Source of the DNA: Bifidobacterium breve
Lineage (GTDB): Bacteria; Actinomycetota; Acidimicrobiia; Acidimicrobiales; Acidimicrobilacustridaceae
Length of the DNA: 64,000 nt
Assembly: GCA_945860545.1 (NCBI GenBank)
Contig: CAMAQM010000007.1
Coordinates: 1 to 64,000 of the forward strand
Direction: 5' to 3'
Shown here: positions 46,078-55,292 of the stretch, piece after piece
Layout: every line of letters starts with the position of its first letter
Numbering within the stretch: the stretch's first letter is position 1
Program-made: the position numbers and the translations under genes
The notes under the pieces: generated by a model
What the model saw: the letters and a program-made list of their open reading frames with translations, nothing else
The model's database searches: none
Told to the model about the DNA's origin: nothing

Positions 46078-46785
46078 ATGGATCAGCGACCCGTTCCGGT
46101 GTTTCCCGACGGCATCCCCGACGGGGACACCGTCGTGTACGGGCCCGACATTGCCGACGAGGGTGCCCTGCGCCTGCTCGGCGGCGTGGAGGGTCGACGC
46201 ATCCTCGAACTTGGGGTCGGCACCGGCCGCAACGCCGTGGCACTCGCCCGACAGGGGGCCAAGGTCATCGCCGTGGACACCGACGCCGCCCGCATTGACC
46301 GGGCCCGCGCCCTCGCCGACCGCCACGACGTCAAAGTCGAGTTCCACCACACCGACCCCGCTGAACTGGCCTTCATCCGGGCCGACACGGTCGATCTGGT
46401 CCTCAGCGTCCACTCCTCGGCCAACGTCCCCGACACCGACCGGCTGTTCCGTCAGGCACACCGCGTGTTGCGGACCGAAGCACCGTTCGTGCTCAGCATC
46501 CCCCACCCGGCGTGGAACCTCATTGACGCCCGGTCCGCTGACTCCTTGCGGATCACCCACTCGTGGTTTGACACCACCCCCCGCGACGGCGGGAGCTGGC
46601 AACCATCGGTCCACCCGGTGACCTTCAGTGACCTCTTCGGGGGCCTCTACCGGGCCGGGTTCCGCATGGAGGTGGTTCTCGAACCCGAACCGGTCACCTC
46701 CGGGCCCCGCAGCCCGTGGTGGAACGAAGCCATGCGCATGCTTCCCGCCACCCTCGTCGTGCGGGCCCGCAAACTCGGTCTGTGA
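46078..46785 (+). CDS. Class I SAM-dependent methyltransferase
   Basis: A 235-residue protein. SAM motif I is RRILELGVGTGRNAVALARQGA and motif II KVIAVDTDAARIDRARALA, both well conserved. VDLVLSVHSSANVPD is the post-motif. Substrate unknown; the layout (ubiE/small-molecule type) fits natural-product or quinone methyltransferases. It lies ten bases after ino1 in the same direction and could be read with it or from its own -10. It converges on pcnA, 25 bases away. Confidence 0.85.
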   Translation: MDQRPVPVFPDGIPDGDTVVYGPDIADEGALRLLGGVEGRRILELGVGTGRNAVALARQGAKVIAVDTDAARIDRARALADRHDVKVEFHHTDPAELAFIRADTVDLVLSVHSSANVPDTDRLFRQAHRVLRTEAPFVLSIPHPAWNLIDARSADSLRITHSWFDTTPRDGGSWQPSVHPVTFSDLFGGLYRAGFRMEVVLEPEPVTSGPRSPWWNEAMRMLPATLVVRARKLGL

Positions 46786-46810
46786 GCACCGGGGCCTCGC
46801 CCCGAAACCC

Positions 46811-48211
46811 TCAACCCTGCGACTGATCCGCCCACCACGCACGCAGGCGCTGCTCGGCCTCGTCGGCACCAAGTGGACCCTCGTCGAGACGTAACTCGGT
46901 GAGGTACGCCATGGCCCGCCCCACCCCAGGACCCGGCGGAAGTCCCAGAATCTCCATGACCCGGGTGCCGTCGAGGTCGGGACGAACCGAGGCGAGGGCC
47001 TCACGTTCGTTGAGCTCGGCGATCCGTTCCTCAAGTTCGTCCATGCGCCGGGCCAACTCATCAGCCTTGCGTTTGTTGCGGGTGGTGCAGTCACAACGCG
47101 TCAGCTCAATGAGCTCGTCGGTAAGTGGTCCGGCGTCCCGCACGAACCGCCGAACCGCGGCGTCGGTCCAACCCATGCCGTAGGTGTGGAAGCGCAGGTG
47201 CAGGTAGACGAGTTGGCTGACGGCCTCGACATCAGCCTTGGAGTACCGCAACGCCCGCATCCGTTCCCGGGTCATCCGGGCGCCCACCACCTCATGGTGG
47301 TGGAACGACACCCCTTTGGGTCCGATGCTGCGGGTCTGGGGCTTGCCCAGGTCGTGGTAGAGCGCCGCCAGCCTCGTGACGCGGTTCGACGACCCGTCCG
47401 CCTTGCGGGGCTTCACCCCGGCCACGACGGCAAACGTGTGGGTCAGCACGTCCTTGTGCCGGTGAATGGGGTCCTGTTCGACCCGCAAGGCGGGGACCTC
47501 GGGGAAGAACTCGTCGATGAGGCCGGTGTCAACGAGGAACCACAGACCCGCAGTGGGGTCGTCAACCACCATGAGCTTGTCGAACTCGTCACGGATCCGT
47601 TCAGCCGACACGATCGACAACCGGTCCCGCAACGCCCGCACCGCCACCACGAGATCGTCGGTGGGGATCAACCCGTACCCGGCAATGAACCGGGCGGCGC
47701 GCAACATCCGCAGCGGATCGTCACTGAAACTCTCGGTGGCCGACAACGGGGTGCGCAACGTCGACGCCGCCAGATCCGCCGCACCGTCGAACGGGTCGAC
47801 CAGGCGCGGTTCAGGCAGTTCGATGGCCATGGCGTTGACCGTGAAATCCCGGCGGGACAAGTCGGCCTCCACCGCCTCGGCGAAGCGCACCTCGGGTTTG
47901 CGGGAGTCGGGGTGGTACGCCTCAGCCCGGTGGGTCGTCACCTCGAAGTCACGCCCGTCGACCCGCACCCCAATGGTGCCGAACCGCTCCCCCTGGGTCC
48001 ACATCGCCTCGGCGATGGGGGAGAGCAACTCACGGATCTGACCCGGATGGGCGTCGGTGGTGAGATCGATGTCGCCGTCGCCCAAGGGCCGGTCCAACAA
48101 CAGGTCGCGCACGATGCCCCCGACGAGGTACAGGCGGTGCCCGGCCTCGACGAACCGGTCGGCGAGAGGTCGGGCGGCGTCGAGCACCGGTTGGAGACGT
48201 TCGGGAACCAC
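46811..48211 (-). CDS. pcnA: CCA tRNA nucleotidyltransferase
   Basis: A 466-residue class II CCA-adding enzyme. The catalytic domain has LYLVGGIVRDLLLDRPLGDGDIDLTTDA (metal-binding DxD), ARFVNAM-type RRDFTVNAMAIELPE and the nucleotide-selecting region. A C-terminal HD-type domain carries RLAALYHDLGKP (HD pair) with KRKADELARRM further on. It repairs or adds the tRNA 3' CCA. Start GTG 48211 has a TAGCCT -10 seven bases upstream. It matches the gene next to the DUF6049-trxB block in mycobacteria. Confidence 0.94.
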   Translation of the reverse strand: MVPERLQPVLDAARPLADRFVEAGHRLYLVGGIVRDLLLDRPLGDGDIDLTTDAHPGQIRELLSPIAEAMWTQGERFGTIGVRVDGRDFEVTTHRAEAYHPDSRKPEVRFAEAVEADLSRRDFTVNAMAIELPEPRLVDPFDGAADLAASTLRTPLSATESFSDDPLRMLRAARFIAGYGLIPTDDLVVAVRALRDRLSIVSAERIRDEFDKLMVVDDPTAGLWFLVDTGLIDEFFPEVPALRVEQDPIHRHKDVLTHTFAVVAGVKPRKADGSSNRVTRLAALYHDLGKPQTRSIGPKGVSFHHHEVVGARMTRERMRALRYSKADVEAVSQLVYLHLRFHTYGMGWTDAAVRRFVRDAGPLTDELIELTRCDCTTRNKRKADELARRMDELEERIAELNEREALASVRPDLDGTRVMEILGLPPGPGVGRAMAYLTELRLDEGPLGADEAEQRLRAWWADQSQG

Positions 48212-48218
48212 GAGGCGG

Positions 48219-48224
48219 AGGCTA
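48219..48224 (-). promoter_or_regulatory. -10 element TAGCCT, leaderless start
   Basis: TAGCCT on the minus strand lies seven bases before GTG 48211 of pcnA. Confidence 0.5.
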
Positions 48225-48273
48225 CCGGAGGTGGTGATGTGGTCAGGACCGGGTTCGCGCCGTCAACGGGGCG

Positions 48274-49311
48274 TCAACGGTGCCCCAACGCGGCGAGACG
48301 TTGGCCAACGTCGACCACGACCTCACCACCCGGCCCACCCGAACTGACCCGCAGGTCGGCGGCGAGGTCCGGGTTGCCGACAACGGACGGCACCGTGCCC
48401 GCCAACGCCGACACCGTCGCCGCAGTGGCGTGGCGCAACACGTCGAGGTCGTAGCCGCCTTCGAGGAACACCAGGGTTCGACCCGTCGGAACCCATCGCA
48501 ACATGCGGCGGGTGAACTCACCGAAATCCCCCGAAGACAAACCGAGACCGGTGAGCGGGTCGAGTCGGTGACCATCGAAGCCGGCAGACACCAACAGCCA
48601 CGTCGGGGCGAACCGGTCCACCACCGGCACCACCAGATCCTCGAGTGCGGCCACCACCACGTCACCGGTGGCCCCCGCCGGCAACGGCACGTTGATCGTC
48701 GTGCCCTCCGCCCCCGACCCACCGATCTCATCGGCGGCACCCGTCCCCGGATACAGGGGGTACTGGTGCGTGGAGACGTACACCACCCGCGGATCGGACC
48801 AAAAGACGTCCTGGGTGCCGTTGCCGTGGTGGGCGTCGTAGTCCACGATCAGCACCCGTTCACCACGGTCGGCGAGCAGACGCGCCGCCACCGCCACGTT
48901 GTTCAGCAGACAAAAACCCATGGGTCGACGCGGGGTGGCGTGATGCCCTGGCGGGCGGACCACACACAACCCGGCGTCCCCCTCACCGCCGGTCAACCGC
49001 TCAACGAGTTCGAGACCCGCCCCGGCGGCATACAGAGCCGCCTCGAACGAGCCGGGCGACACAACGGTGTCAGCATCGAGGTGACCCCCCGTCGCACACG
49101 CCGCCTCAAGGTCGGCGAGGTACCGGCCCGGATGGACGACGGACACCAAGGAGGGATCGGCCGGCGAGGGCTCCACCTCGATGACGGCCTCGCCGACGCC
49201 CGAAGCGGCGATGCCGCCGAGCACCGCGCCGATGCGCGCCGGTCGCTCAGGATGGCCGGGACCGGTCTCGTGCCGGGCGAAACGCGGGTCGCTGGCCACC
49301 AACAGGCGCAC
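48274..49311 (-). CDS. Histone-deacetylase family (AcuC-like) amidohydrolase
   Basis: A 345-residue zinc deacetylase-fold protein. Diagnostic motifs are VRPPGHHATPRRPMGFCLLNNVAVAAR (His-His charge relay), IVDYDAHHGNGTQDVFW (zinc ligands Asp and His), VYVSTHQYPLYPGTG and SAGFDGHRLDPLTGLGLS (third ligand Asp). All catalytic residues look intact. Bacterial members act on acetylated lysine, polyamines or other amides; the substrate here is unknown. Start GTG 49311 is supported by TAGCCT six bases upstream. It is divergent from a GNAT acetyltransferase, an interesting acetylation/deacetylation pair. Confidence 0.9.
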   Translation of the reverse strand: MRLLVASDPRFARHETGPGHPERPARIGAVLGGIAASGVGEAVIEVEPSPADPSLVSVVHPGRYLADLEAACATGGHLDADTVVSPGSFEAALYAAGAGLELVERLTGGEGDAGLCVVRPPGHHATPRRPMGFCLLNNVAVAARLLADRGERVLIVDYDAHHGNGTQDVFWSDPRVVYVSTHQYPLYPGTGAADEIGGSGAEGTTINVPLPAGATGDVVVAALEDLVVPVVDRFAPTWLLVSAGFDGHRLDPLTGLGLSSGDFGEFTRRMLRWVPTGRTLVFLEGGYDLDVLRHATAATVSALAGTVPSVVGNPDLAADLRVSSGGPGGEVVVDVGQRLAALGHR

Positions 49312-49317
49312 CGCTTC

Positions 49318-49323
49318 AGGCTA
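49318..49323 (-). promoter_or_regulatory. -10 element TAGCCT, leaderless start
   Basis: TAGCCT on the minus strand lies six bases before GTG 49311 of the deacetylase gene. Confidence 0.5.
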
Positions 49324-49405
49324 GTGGTGTGCTGTCGTCGTATCCTTCGGACCATCACCCGCACCTTCGCCGACCTCGCGTGACCCGGCACGAACGATCG
49401 CACCC

Positions 49406-50137
49406 ATGACCCGACCCCATCCCCGCCCATGGCGAACAAGCACCACGGCGAACCTTCGGGTCATCGCGTGGAGGGGACGCGACGACGTGGTGCTGTTGGG
49501 ACCCACACCGGGCACGGCCCCGTCCCCCCGTCAGCTACACACCGCCGTCGAGGGTCTGCGCGACGCCGGCATCCGCCAGGTGTTCACCCCCGCTCTCGGC
49601 CCCACCGAACAGGATGCGTTCCTCACCGTTGGGTTCACCCACCATGAACACCTGCACCTGCTCACCCACCACCTCGACGCCGTCCCCAACGTCCCCGGTC
49701 CGGCTGGCACCCGACGCCTGCGTCGCGGCCGGTGGCGGGACTACGGAGCCGTGCTCAACGTGGACGGAAGAGCGTTCGACGCCTTCTGGCACTTCGACGC
49801 CAACGCCCTCACCGAGGCACGCCGGGCCACCCCCACCAACCGGTTCCGCGTGGCCGTCGACACCGATGACGGTGGGCGCCGCGTGACCGGGTACGCCGTG
49901 ACCGGGCGGTCACGCACCACCTGCTACCTCCAACGGCTCGCCGTCGACCCCGACCACCAGCGACGCGGCACCGGGTCGGCGCTGGTGTGTGACGCGCTGG
50001 CGTGGGCACGGGCGCGTCGCGCACGTCGGATGCTCGTGAACACCCAGGAACGCAATGCGGACGCACTGGCGCTGTACCTGCGCCTGGGATTCACCCAGGA
50101 ACCGGTCGGACTCGACGTGTTGCGGTGGCCGGCGTGA
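49406..50137 (+). CDS. GNAT family N-acetyltransferase
   Basis: A 243-residue protein with a C-terminal GNAT domain. Motif A reads LAVDPDHQRRGTGSALVCDALAWARARRARRM (acetyl-CoA pyrophosphate loop QRRGTG), and motif B ends NADALALYLRLGFTQEPVG. The first half (residues 1-110) may be a degenerate second GNAT-like domain (LHTAVEGLRDAGIRQVF, TVGFTHHEHLHLLTH). Substrate unknown. Its stop overlaps the start of the DUF6049 gene as GTGA. Its position next to DUF6049 suggests a shared envelope role. Confidence 0.85.
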   Translation: MTRPHPRPWRTSTTANLRVIAWRGRDDVVLLGPTPGTAPSPRQLHTAVEGLRDAGIRQVFTPALGPTEQDAFLTVGFTHHEHLHLLTHHLDAVPNVPGPAGTRRLRRGRWRDYGAVLNVDGRAFDAFWHFDANALTEARRATPTNRFRVAVDTDDGGRRVTGYAVTGRSRTTCYLQRLAVDPDHQRRGTGSALVCDALAWARARRARRMLVNTQERNADALALYLRLGFTQEPVGLDVLRWPA

Positions 50138-52215
50138 CGTCGCGCACCCGCCGGTCGGCGGCGGTGGTGTTGCTCATGGCGGTCGTGCTCGGCGCAATGG
50201 TCGTCGGTGGCGCAGCGTCGGGTCTGCGCGGTGCCGGCAGCGGATCGGTGCCGCTTCCCCGACCGATCAACGCCGAGGGGATCGTGCTCGAGGCCCAAAC
50301 GACGTTCGTCGGCGCCGCCAGCCCCTTCACCATGGACCTGCGGCTGGGAACCACCGAGGGCACGCTGAGCATTGCCCTGCACCCCGCCGTGACCAGCCGC
50401 ACCCAGTTCGGCGCCACCCTCGCCGGTGAACAGCTCGGCAACCCCATCCAGCGTTTCGACTCCATCCCGCTCGACACGCTGGCACCCGACGCCAACGGGG
50501 TGACCCGCATCCAACTCGTCACCTCCGGTGACGAGCCGCCCACACCGTTCACTCTCCGAACCGACGAACCCGGGGTCTACCCGTTGTCGGTCACGGTGTC
50601 GGGCCCCTCGGGCGACGAACGGCTCATCACCCACGTCACCCGTCTCGAGAACTCCCCGTCGCCCACCGCCAACGAGTCACGTCCCGCCCGACCGACGTTC
50701 ACCGTCGGGGTGCTCGTCCGCCTCAACGCCCCCACTCCGGTCGACGCGGACGGATCCCCCGTGCTCGACGAGCGCGACGAGCAACGATTGCGGGCGGCGG
50801 CGACCGCAGTCGCCGCCAACCCGGAGGTCCCCGCCACGGTGCACACCACCGGCGCCGTGATCGATGCGCTGTCGGCCCGATCCCCCCTTGACCGCAACGT
50901 GGGTCGCAACCTGTTGCGGCCCACGTGGGTTCCGGTGGACCTCGCCAGTCTCACCGCCGACGACCTTGGACGGTTCGTCGACCGGCAACTCCTCGCCGGC
51001 AACGCCGCCGCCGAACGGTGGCTGCTCGGACCCGGCGACCCGTCCACGTGGGTACTCGACGAGACCGTGGACCCCGCCGCCCTGGCGCTGCTCGCCGAAC
51101 GAGGGGTGCAGCAGGTGATCGTGCCCGAGGACCTCACCGAACCACTCAACGCCCAACAATTCCCCACCACCCTCACCCAGTCGTTCACCGTGACCGACGC
51201 CGCCGGTGGATCACTGCCGGCCCTGCAGACCGACACCGCCCTCACCGCCCTCCTCGGGTCGACGAGCCAACCGGCGCTCGCCGCCAACCGGGTCCTCGCC
51301 GACCTGTCGGTGCTCGCCTTTGACTACCCCGACGTCCGACGGGTGGCGGTGGTTGACACCGGCGACGACCCCGACGCAGCGCGGGCGCTTGGCGCCCTGC
51401 TCACCGGGCTGAACACCGCCGCCACAGCGCCTCCCGGGAGTGAACCGCTCCTCGCCACACGTTCCCTCGGGACCTTGTTCGCCGCCAGCGAACCCGTCGG
51501 AGCGATCCAGGGTCAACCCACCCTCGACCGGGACTGGTCACACCTCGGACCGACCTCACTCGGATCGTGGCCCACCGCCGCACTCGCCACCGAGACCGAC
51601 GAACGGTCGCTGGCGGTCACCGTGCTCCCCGGACCTGACGCTCCGGTGGCGAACGCCACCGTCCTGTCGGCCGAACGGCTCGTGTTGGCCTCGGGTGCCA
51701 CCGCGCTCGACGACGACGAACGTCAGGCACTGCTGGAGGGGGCGAACACGGTCATCAACGACGCCCTCGCACCGATCGGCATACCCACACAGGGCACGGT
51801 CACGCTGACCGCGTCGACGGGGGTGGTCCCCATCACGTTGGAAAACGGCCGGCCCGAACCCGTTGCGGTCCGGGTCACACTGCAGTCCGACAAACTCGAA
51901 TTCCCCGACGGGTCCACCGTCGAGTTGCGACTCGAGCCCGGTTCCACCCGCCACGAGGTCGCCGTTGAGGCCCGCGCCTCGGGCGCGTTCCCCGTCGAGG
52001 TCACGCTGCGCACCGGGGACGACACCCGCCAACTCGCCCAGGGTCGATTCACCGTGCGCAGCGGGGCGGTGTCGGGTATCGGCCTCATCTTGTCCATCGT
52101 GGCCGGTGTGTTCCTTTTGGGTTGGTGGGCCAGGCACCTGCGTTCAGCTCGCCGCAGCAGACAACTCATCGACCGGGGCAACCCCGGCTCCGTGTCCGAA
52201 CCGGTGGACCGGTGA
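50134..52215 (+). CDS. DUF6049-like secreted/membrane protein
   Basis: A 693-residue protein from GTG 50134. An N-terminal hydrophobic signal (SAAVVLLMAVVLGAMVVGG) leads to a large extracytoplasmic region. A single C-terminal helix GIGLILSIVAGVFLLGWWA and a basic tail follow, so it is anchored with its body outside. The residues near 660 (an Ig-like NGRPEPVAVRVTLQSDKLEFPDGSTVELRLEPGS stretch) resemble the end of DUF6049 proteins, which lie here in mycobacteria (Rv3909). Function unknown; linked to peptidoglycan flippase MurJ in many Actinobacteria. Coupled by GTGA overlaps to genes on both sides. Confidence 0.75.
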   Translation: MTSRTRRSAAVVLLMAVVLGAMVVGGAASGLRGAGSGSVPLPRPINAEGIVLEAQTTFVGAASPFTMDLRLGTTEGTLSIALHPAVTSRTQFGATLAGEQLGNPIQRFDSIPLDTLAPDANGVTRIQLVTSGDEPPTPFTLRTDEPGVYPLSVTVSGPSGDERLITHVTRLENSPSPTANESRPARPTFTVGVLVRLNAPTPVDADGSPVLDERDEQRLRAAATAVAANPEVPATVHTTGAVIDALSARSPLDRNVGRNLLRPTWVPVDLASLTADDLGRFVDRQLLAGNAAAERWLLGPGDPSTWVLDETVDPAALALLAERGVQQVIVPEDLTEPLNAQQFPTTLTQSFTVTDAAGGSLPALQTDTALTALLGSTSQPALAANRVLADLSVLAFDYPDVRRVAVVDTGDDPDAARALGALLTGLNTAATAPPGSEPLLATRSLGTLFAASEPVGAIQGQPTLDRDWSHLGPTSLGSWPTAALATETDERSLAVTVLPGPDAPVANATVLSAERLVLASGATALDDDERQALLEGANTVINDALAPIGIPTQGTVTLTASTGVVPITLENGRPEPVAVRVTLQSDKLEFPDGSTVELRLEPGSTRHEVAVEARASGAFPVEVTLRTGDDTRQLAQGRFTVRSGAVSGIGLILSIVAGVFLLGWWARHLRSARRSRQLIDRGNPGSVSEPVDR

Positions 52216-53351
52216 GCGGCATCGAGCCGTCCGACCCCCGCGGCATGGTCGGCACGCTGTTGTGCGGCCGCTACCGGTTGGTCCGCCACCTCGCCAGTGG
52301 GGGTATGGGCGAGGTGTGGGCGGCCACCGACGAGGAACTCGGTCGGAACGTCGCCGTGAAACTTCTCCACGACCACCTCGCCGGAAACCCCGAGTTGGTC
52401 GCCCGTTTCCGCCGCGAGGCCCGAGCTGCGGCCCGTGTCCAACACCCCGGCATCGTCACGGTGCACGACACCTGTTCGAGTGACGGGCGTGAAGCCATCG
52501 TGCTGCAGTTGATCGACGGCCCCACGTTACGGACGTACCTCGACCGGTCCGGTCGGCTCCCTGACGAGGCGGTCATCACCATCGGCCGGTCGGTCACCGA
52601 AGCCCTCGAGGTCGCCCACCGTGCCGGGTTGGTGCATCGAGACATCAAACCGGCGAACATCCTGTTCGGACCGGACCGGGCCATGCTCACCGACTTCGGT
52701 GTGGCCAAAGCCCTCGACGAGGCCGACCACACGACGACGGGAACCGTGCTCGGCAGTGTCCGCTACCTCAGCCCCGAACAGGTTGAGGGCACACCCCCCG
52801 ACGGTCGCAGCGACGTGTACTCACTCGGCGTCGTCCTCTACGAATGTGCGACGGGTTCGACGCCGTGGGTGGGCGACACCGCAGCGGCGACCGCACTGGC
52901 CCGCCTCGATCAACCGCTCGTGCCGCCAAGAGCGCTGAACCCGTCGATCTCGCCGGCGCTCGACGCGCTCATCACCAGGTGTCTCGCCCGCCGCCCCGAG
53001 GACCGCTTCGCCACCGCCGGGGACCTGGTGGTGGCCTTCGACGCCGTCGCCAGCGGTGTAGTTCCGCTCACCCCCGAACCGGACTCCGACCTCACCGTGG
53101 CCGTCGACGCGACACCACCACCGCCGGGCGCCACCGACGCCACGGTGGCCGCCGGGGGGCCGTGGCCGACACCGGGACCAGGAGAGTTCGACGAGTGGAA
53201 CGACGACCCCGGGTTCGACCCTCAGCCCGAGTGGGCGCGCCGATCGTGCGCCGGACCGTTGCTGATCGGCGCGCTGATCGTGGTGGCGGTCGCTGTGGCG
53301 GTCGTACTGGTGGCCAACACCGCGATGTGGCAGTCGCTCACCGGCGGCTAG
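52212..53351 (+). CDS. Membrane Ser/Thr protein kinase (PknB-like)
   Basis: A 379-residue kinase from GTG 52212, overlapping the DUF6049 stop. All active residues are present: Gly loop LASGGMGEVW, Lys50 in VAVKLL, catalytic HRDIKPANIL (Asp144) and DFGVAKAL (Asp161). An activation-loop GTVLGSVRYLSPEQVEG follows. After the kinase domain come a Pro/acidic linker and one membrane helix (LLIGALIVVAVAVAVVLVA) with only six residues outside, so no PASTA sensor. In M. tuberculosis this position holds MurJ fused to an inactive kinase; here an active-looking kinase stands alone. Confidence 0.92.
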   Translation: MSGIEPSDPRGMVGTLLCGRYRLVRHLASGGMGEVWAATDEELGRNVAVKLLHDHLAGNPELVARFRREARAAARVQHPGIVTVHDTCSSDGREAIVLQLIDGPTLRTYLDRSGRLPDEAVITIGRSVTEALEVAHRAGLVHRDIKPANILFGPDRAMLTDFGVAKALDEADHTTTGTVLGSVRYLSPEQVEGTPPDGRSDVYSLGVVLYECATGSTPWVGDTAAATALARLDQPLVPPRALNPSISPALDALITRCLARRPEDRFATAGDLVVAFDAVASGVVPLTPEPDSDLTVAVDATPPPPGATDATVAAGGPWPTPGPGEFDEWNDDPGFDPQPEWARRSCAGPLLIGALIVVAVAVAVVLVANTAMWQSLTGG

Positions 53352-53367
53352 GTCCCGCTCCCAGCGT

Positions 53368-53373
53368 TAGCAT
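53368..53373 (+). promoter_or_regulatory. -10 element TAGCAT, leaderless start
   Basis: TAGCAT lies six bases before ATG 53380 of the small membrane protein. Confidence 0.45.
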
Positions 53374-53379
53374 GACCCC

Positions 53380-53742
53380 ATGACTGCGCCGGGGGACCCA
53401 CACGCCCGTGCCCTGCCCGGCACCACCGACGGACCACCACCCGCGTCGGGGTCCGACGGACCGGACTGGCCAGTTGAAGCCACCCGTTCGATCGTCAAGG
53501 CGGTCGACACCGTGCGGGACAAGACGTCGGGCCCGGCGATCACGGCGGTGGCCGCCATGGTCTACGGCATCGTCGCCCTCACCGCGCTGACTGTGCTGAC
53601 CATCGTCCTCACCGCAGCGACCATTCGTGGTCTTGAGTTGCTGTTGTGGCGCAAGGTGTGGCTGGCCTACCTCGTATTGTCCGTGCTGCTGTTCGTTGGC
53701 GGTCTCGTGTGCTGGTCACGCCGGGCCACCGTCCCCGACTGA
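53380..53742 (+). CDS. Small two-helix membrane protein
   Basis: A 120-residue protein. The first 45 residues are Pro/Gly/Asp-rich and probably cytoplasmic. TAVAAMVYGIVALTALTVLTIVLTA and VWLAYLVLSVLLFVGGLVCW are membrane helices. RLELLLWRK-like charged loops and a short basic end complete it. I recognise no named family. It lies between the kinase and trxB and may be part of the same envelope cluster. Its leaderless-type promoter suggests separate expression. Confidence 0.7.
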   Translation: MTAPGDPHARALPGTTDGPPPASGSDGPDWPVEATRSIVKAVDTVRDKTSGPAITAVAAMVYGIVALTALTVLTIVLTAATIRGLELLLWRKVWLAYLVLSVLLFVGGLVCWSRRATVPD

Positions 53743-53784
53743 GCGCACCCCCGCAGTCCCCCAACCCCGAACCTGAGGCGATCC

Positions 53785-54753
53785 ATGTCCACGTCACCCA
53801 ACGAACCACGCAAGGTCCTCATCGTCGGCTCCGGTCCGGCCGGGCTGACCGCCGCGGTGTACACCGCTCGGGCCAGCCTCGCCCCACTGATGCTCGAGGG
53901 CGAACCGTCGTCCACCAGTGACCAGCCCGGGGGGCAGTTGATGCTCACCACCGAGGTCGAGAACTTCCCGGGGTTCCCCGACGGCATCATGGGCCCCGAA
54001 CTCATGGAGCGGATGCGGGCCCAGGCGGTCCGGTTCGGTACCGAGATCATCACCGAGAAGGCCAGTCGGATCGACCTGTCGAGCCGACCGTTCAAGGTCT
54101 GGGTGGGCGACCCCGCAGCCACCGAGCCGACCTACACCGCCGAATCGATCATCATCGCCACCGGGGCGCGATCGCTCATGTTGGGCCTCGAGAACGAGAA
54201 CCGGCTCATCGGCCATGGCGTCTCGACGTGTGCCACCTGTGACGGCTTCTTCTTCCGCGGTCAGCACATCGCCGTGGTGGGTGGCGGTGACTCAGCCGCC
54301 GAGGAAGCGCTGTTCCTCACCAAGTTCGCCGACACGGTCACCCTCGTTCACCGACGCAGCGAATTGCGTGCGTCACGGATCATGCAGGACCGCCTGTTCG
54401 CCAACGAAAAGATCCGTTTCGCCTGGAACAGCACGGTCGAGGAAATCATGGGCGACCAACAACTCACCGGTGTCCGGTTGCGCAACCTCGAGTCCGGTGA
54501 GACCACCGAGCTCCCCGTCACCGGTCTGTTCGTGGCGATCGGGCACCAGCCCAACACCTCCCTGTTCGACGGCCAACTCGCCCTCGAGGACAACGGGTAC
54601 CTCATCACCGGCCCCGGCAGCCACACCTCGGTCGAGGGCGTGTTCGCCTGCGGCGACGTGCAGGACCACACCTACCGTCAGGCCATCACCGCGGCCGGTT
54701 CGGGATGCATGGCCGCCATCGACGCCGAACGGTGGCTCGAGGGCCAGCACTGA
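53785..54753 (+). CDS. trxB: Thioredoxin reductase
   Basis: A 322-residue NADPH:thioredoxin reductase. The FAD motif [20 protein letters not shown] (residues 11-30), the active-site Cys149/Cys152 in [13 protein letters not shown] and the NADPH motif [17 protein letters not shown] are all intact, as is the C-terminal [23 protein letters not shown]. Length is normal. It recycles the thioredoxin encoded 152 bases downstream. In mycobacteria the two are adjacent (Rv3913-Rv3914). Start ATG 53785 has GAGGCGA upstream. Confidence 0.96.
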   Translation: MSTSPNEPRKVLIVGSGPAGLTAAVYTARASLAPLMLEGEPSSTSDQPGGQLMLTTEVENFPGFPDGIMGPELMERMRAQAVRFGTEIITEKASRIDLSSRPFKVWVGDPAATEPTYTAESIIIATGARSLMLGLENENRLIGHGVSTCATCDGFFFRGQHIAVVGGGDSAAEEALFLTKFADTVTLVHRRSELRASRIMQDRLFANEKIRFAWNSTVEEIMGDQQLTGVRLRNLESGETTELPVTGLFVAIGHQPNTSLFDGQLALEDNGYLITGPGSHTSVEGVFACGDVQDHTYRQAITAAGSGCMAAIDAERWLEGQH

Positions 54754-54797
54754 CCAACACCATGGGATCGCTCCGTCGGAAGCGCCCATCGTCGGGG

Positions 54798-54832
54798 TAG
54801 CGTGACGGTGGCGACCGAACCGGTCGGTCGCC
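54798..54832 (+). promoter_or_regulatory. trxA promoter and 5' hairpin
   Basis: A -10-like TAGCGT (54798-54803) is followed at the expected transcription start by a perfect 9-bp stem GGCGACCGA (54810-54818)/TCGGTCGCC (54824-54832) with a five-base loop. The leader to ATG 54906 is about 95 bases. The hairpin may stabilise the mRNA or be an operator; no function is shown. Confidence 0.4.
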
Positions 54833-54905
54833 GGGGCGACGCCCCCAATCGGAACGGCGGGTTGTCCCCCGTGCGTTCGACCATCCACGACCCGAGGACC
54901 AGACG

Positions 54906-55232
54906 ATGGCTGAAAACCTGACCACCCTGACCACCGCAACCTTCACCGAGACCGTTGCGTCGTCGACCGTGCCCATGCTCGTGGACTTCTGGGCCGAGTG
55001 GTGTGGGCCGTGCAAGATGATCGCCCCGGTGCTCGAGGAGATCGCCGCCGAACATCCCGACGCCATCCATATCGCCAAACTGAACGTCGACGACCACCCC
55101 GACATCGCCCGTGAGTTCTCGGTCATGAGCATCCCGACGATGATCGTGTTCCGCGACGGCCAGGAAGTGAAGCGGCTCGTCGGCGCCAAGGGCAAGGGTC
55201 AGATGCTCCAGGATCTCGACGAGTTCCTCTGA
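54906..55232 (+). CDS. trxA: Thioredoxin
   Basis: A 108-residue thioredoxin with WAEWCGPCKMIAP (Cys33 and Cys36), the FxVMSIPTMIVF cis-Pro region and KRLVGAKGKGQ C-terminal helix. It is the canonical partner of the reductase upstream. Start ATG 54906 has a weak GAGGACC ribosome-binding site. The gene has its own promoter-like element and hairpin. Confidence 0.96.
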   Translation: MAENLTTLTTATFTETVASSTVPMLVDFWAEWCGPCKMIAPVLEEIAAEHPDAIHIAKLNVDDHPDIAREFSVMSIPTMIVFRDGQEVKRLVGAKGKGQMLQDLDEFL

Positions 55233-55278
55233 GTCGACCGGCAGGCTCGGCCCGATACCGGGCCCTCGCCAACACGCC

Positions 55279-55284
55279 TAGTCT
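55279..55284 (+). promoter_or_regulatory. -10 element TAGTCT, leaderless start
   Basis: TAGTCT lies eight bases before GTG 55293 of the CwlM-like gene. Confidence 0.5.
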
Positions 55285-55292
55285 CGGTTGCC

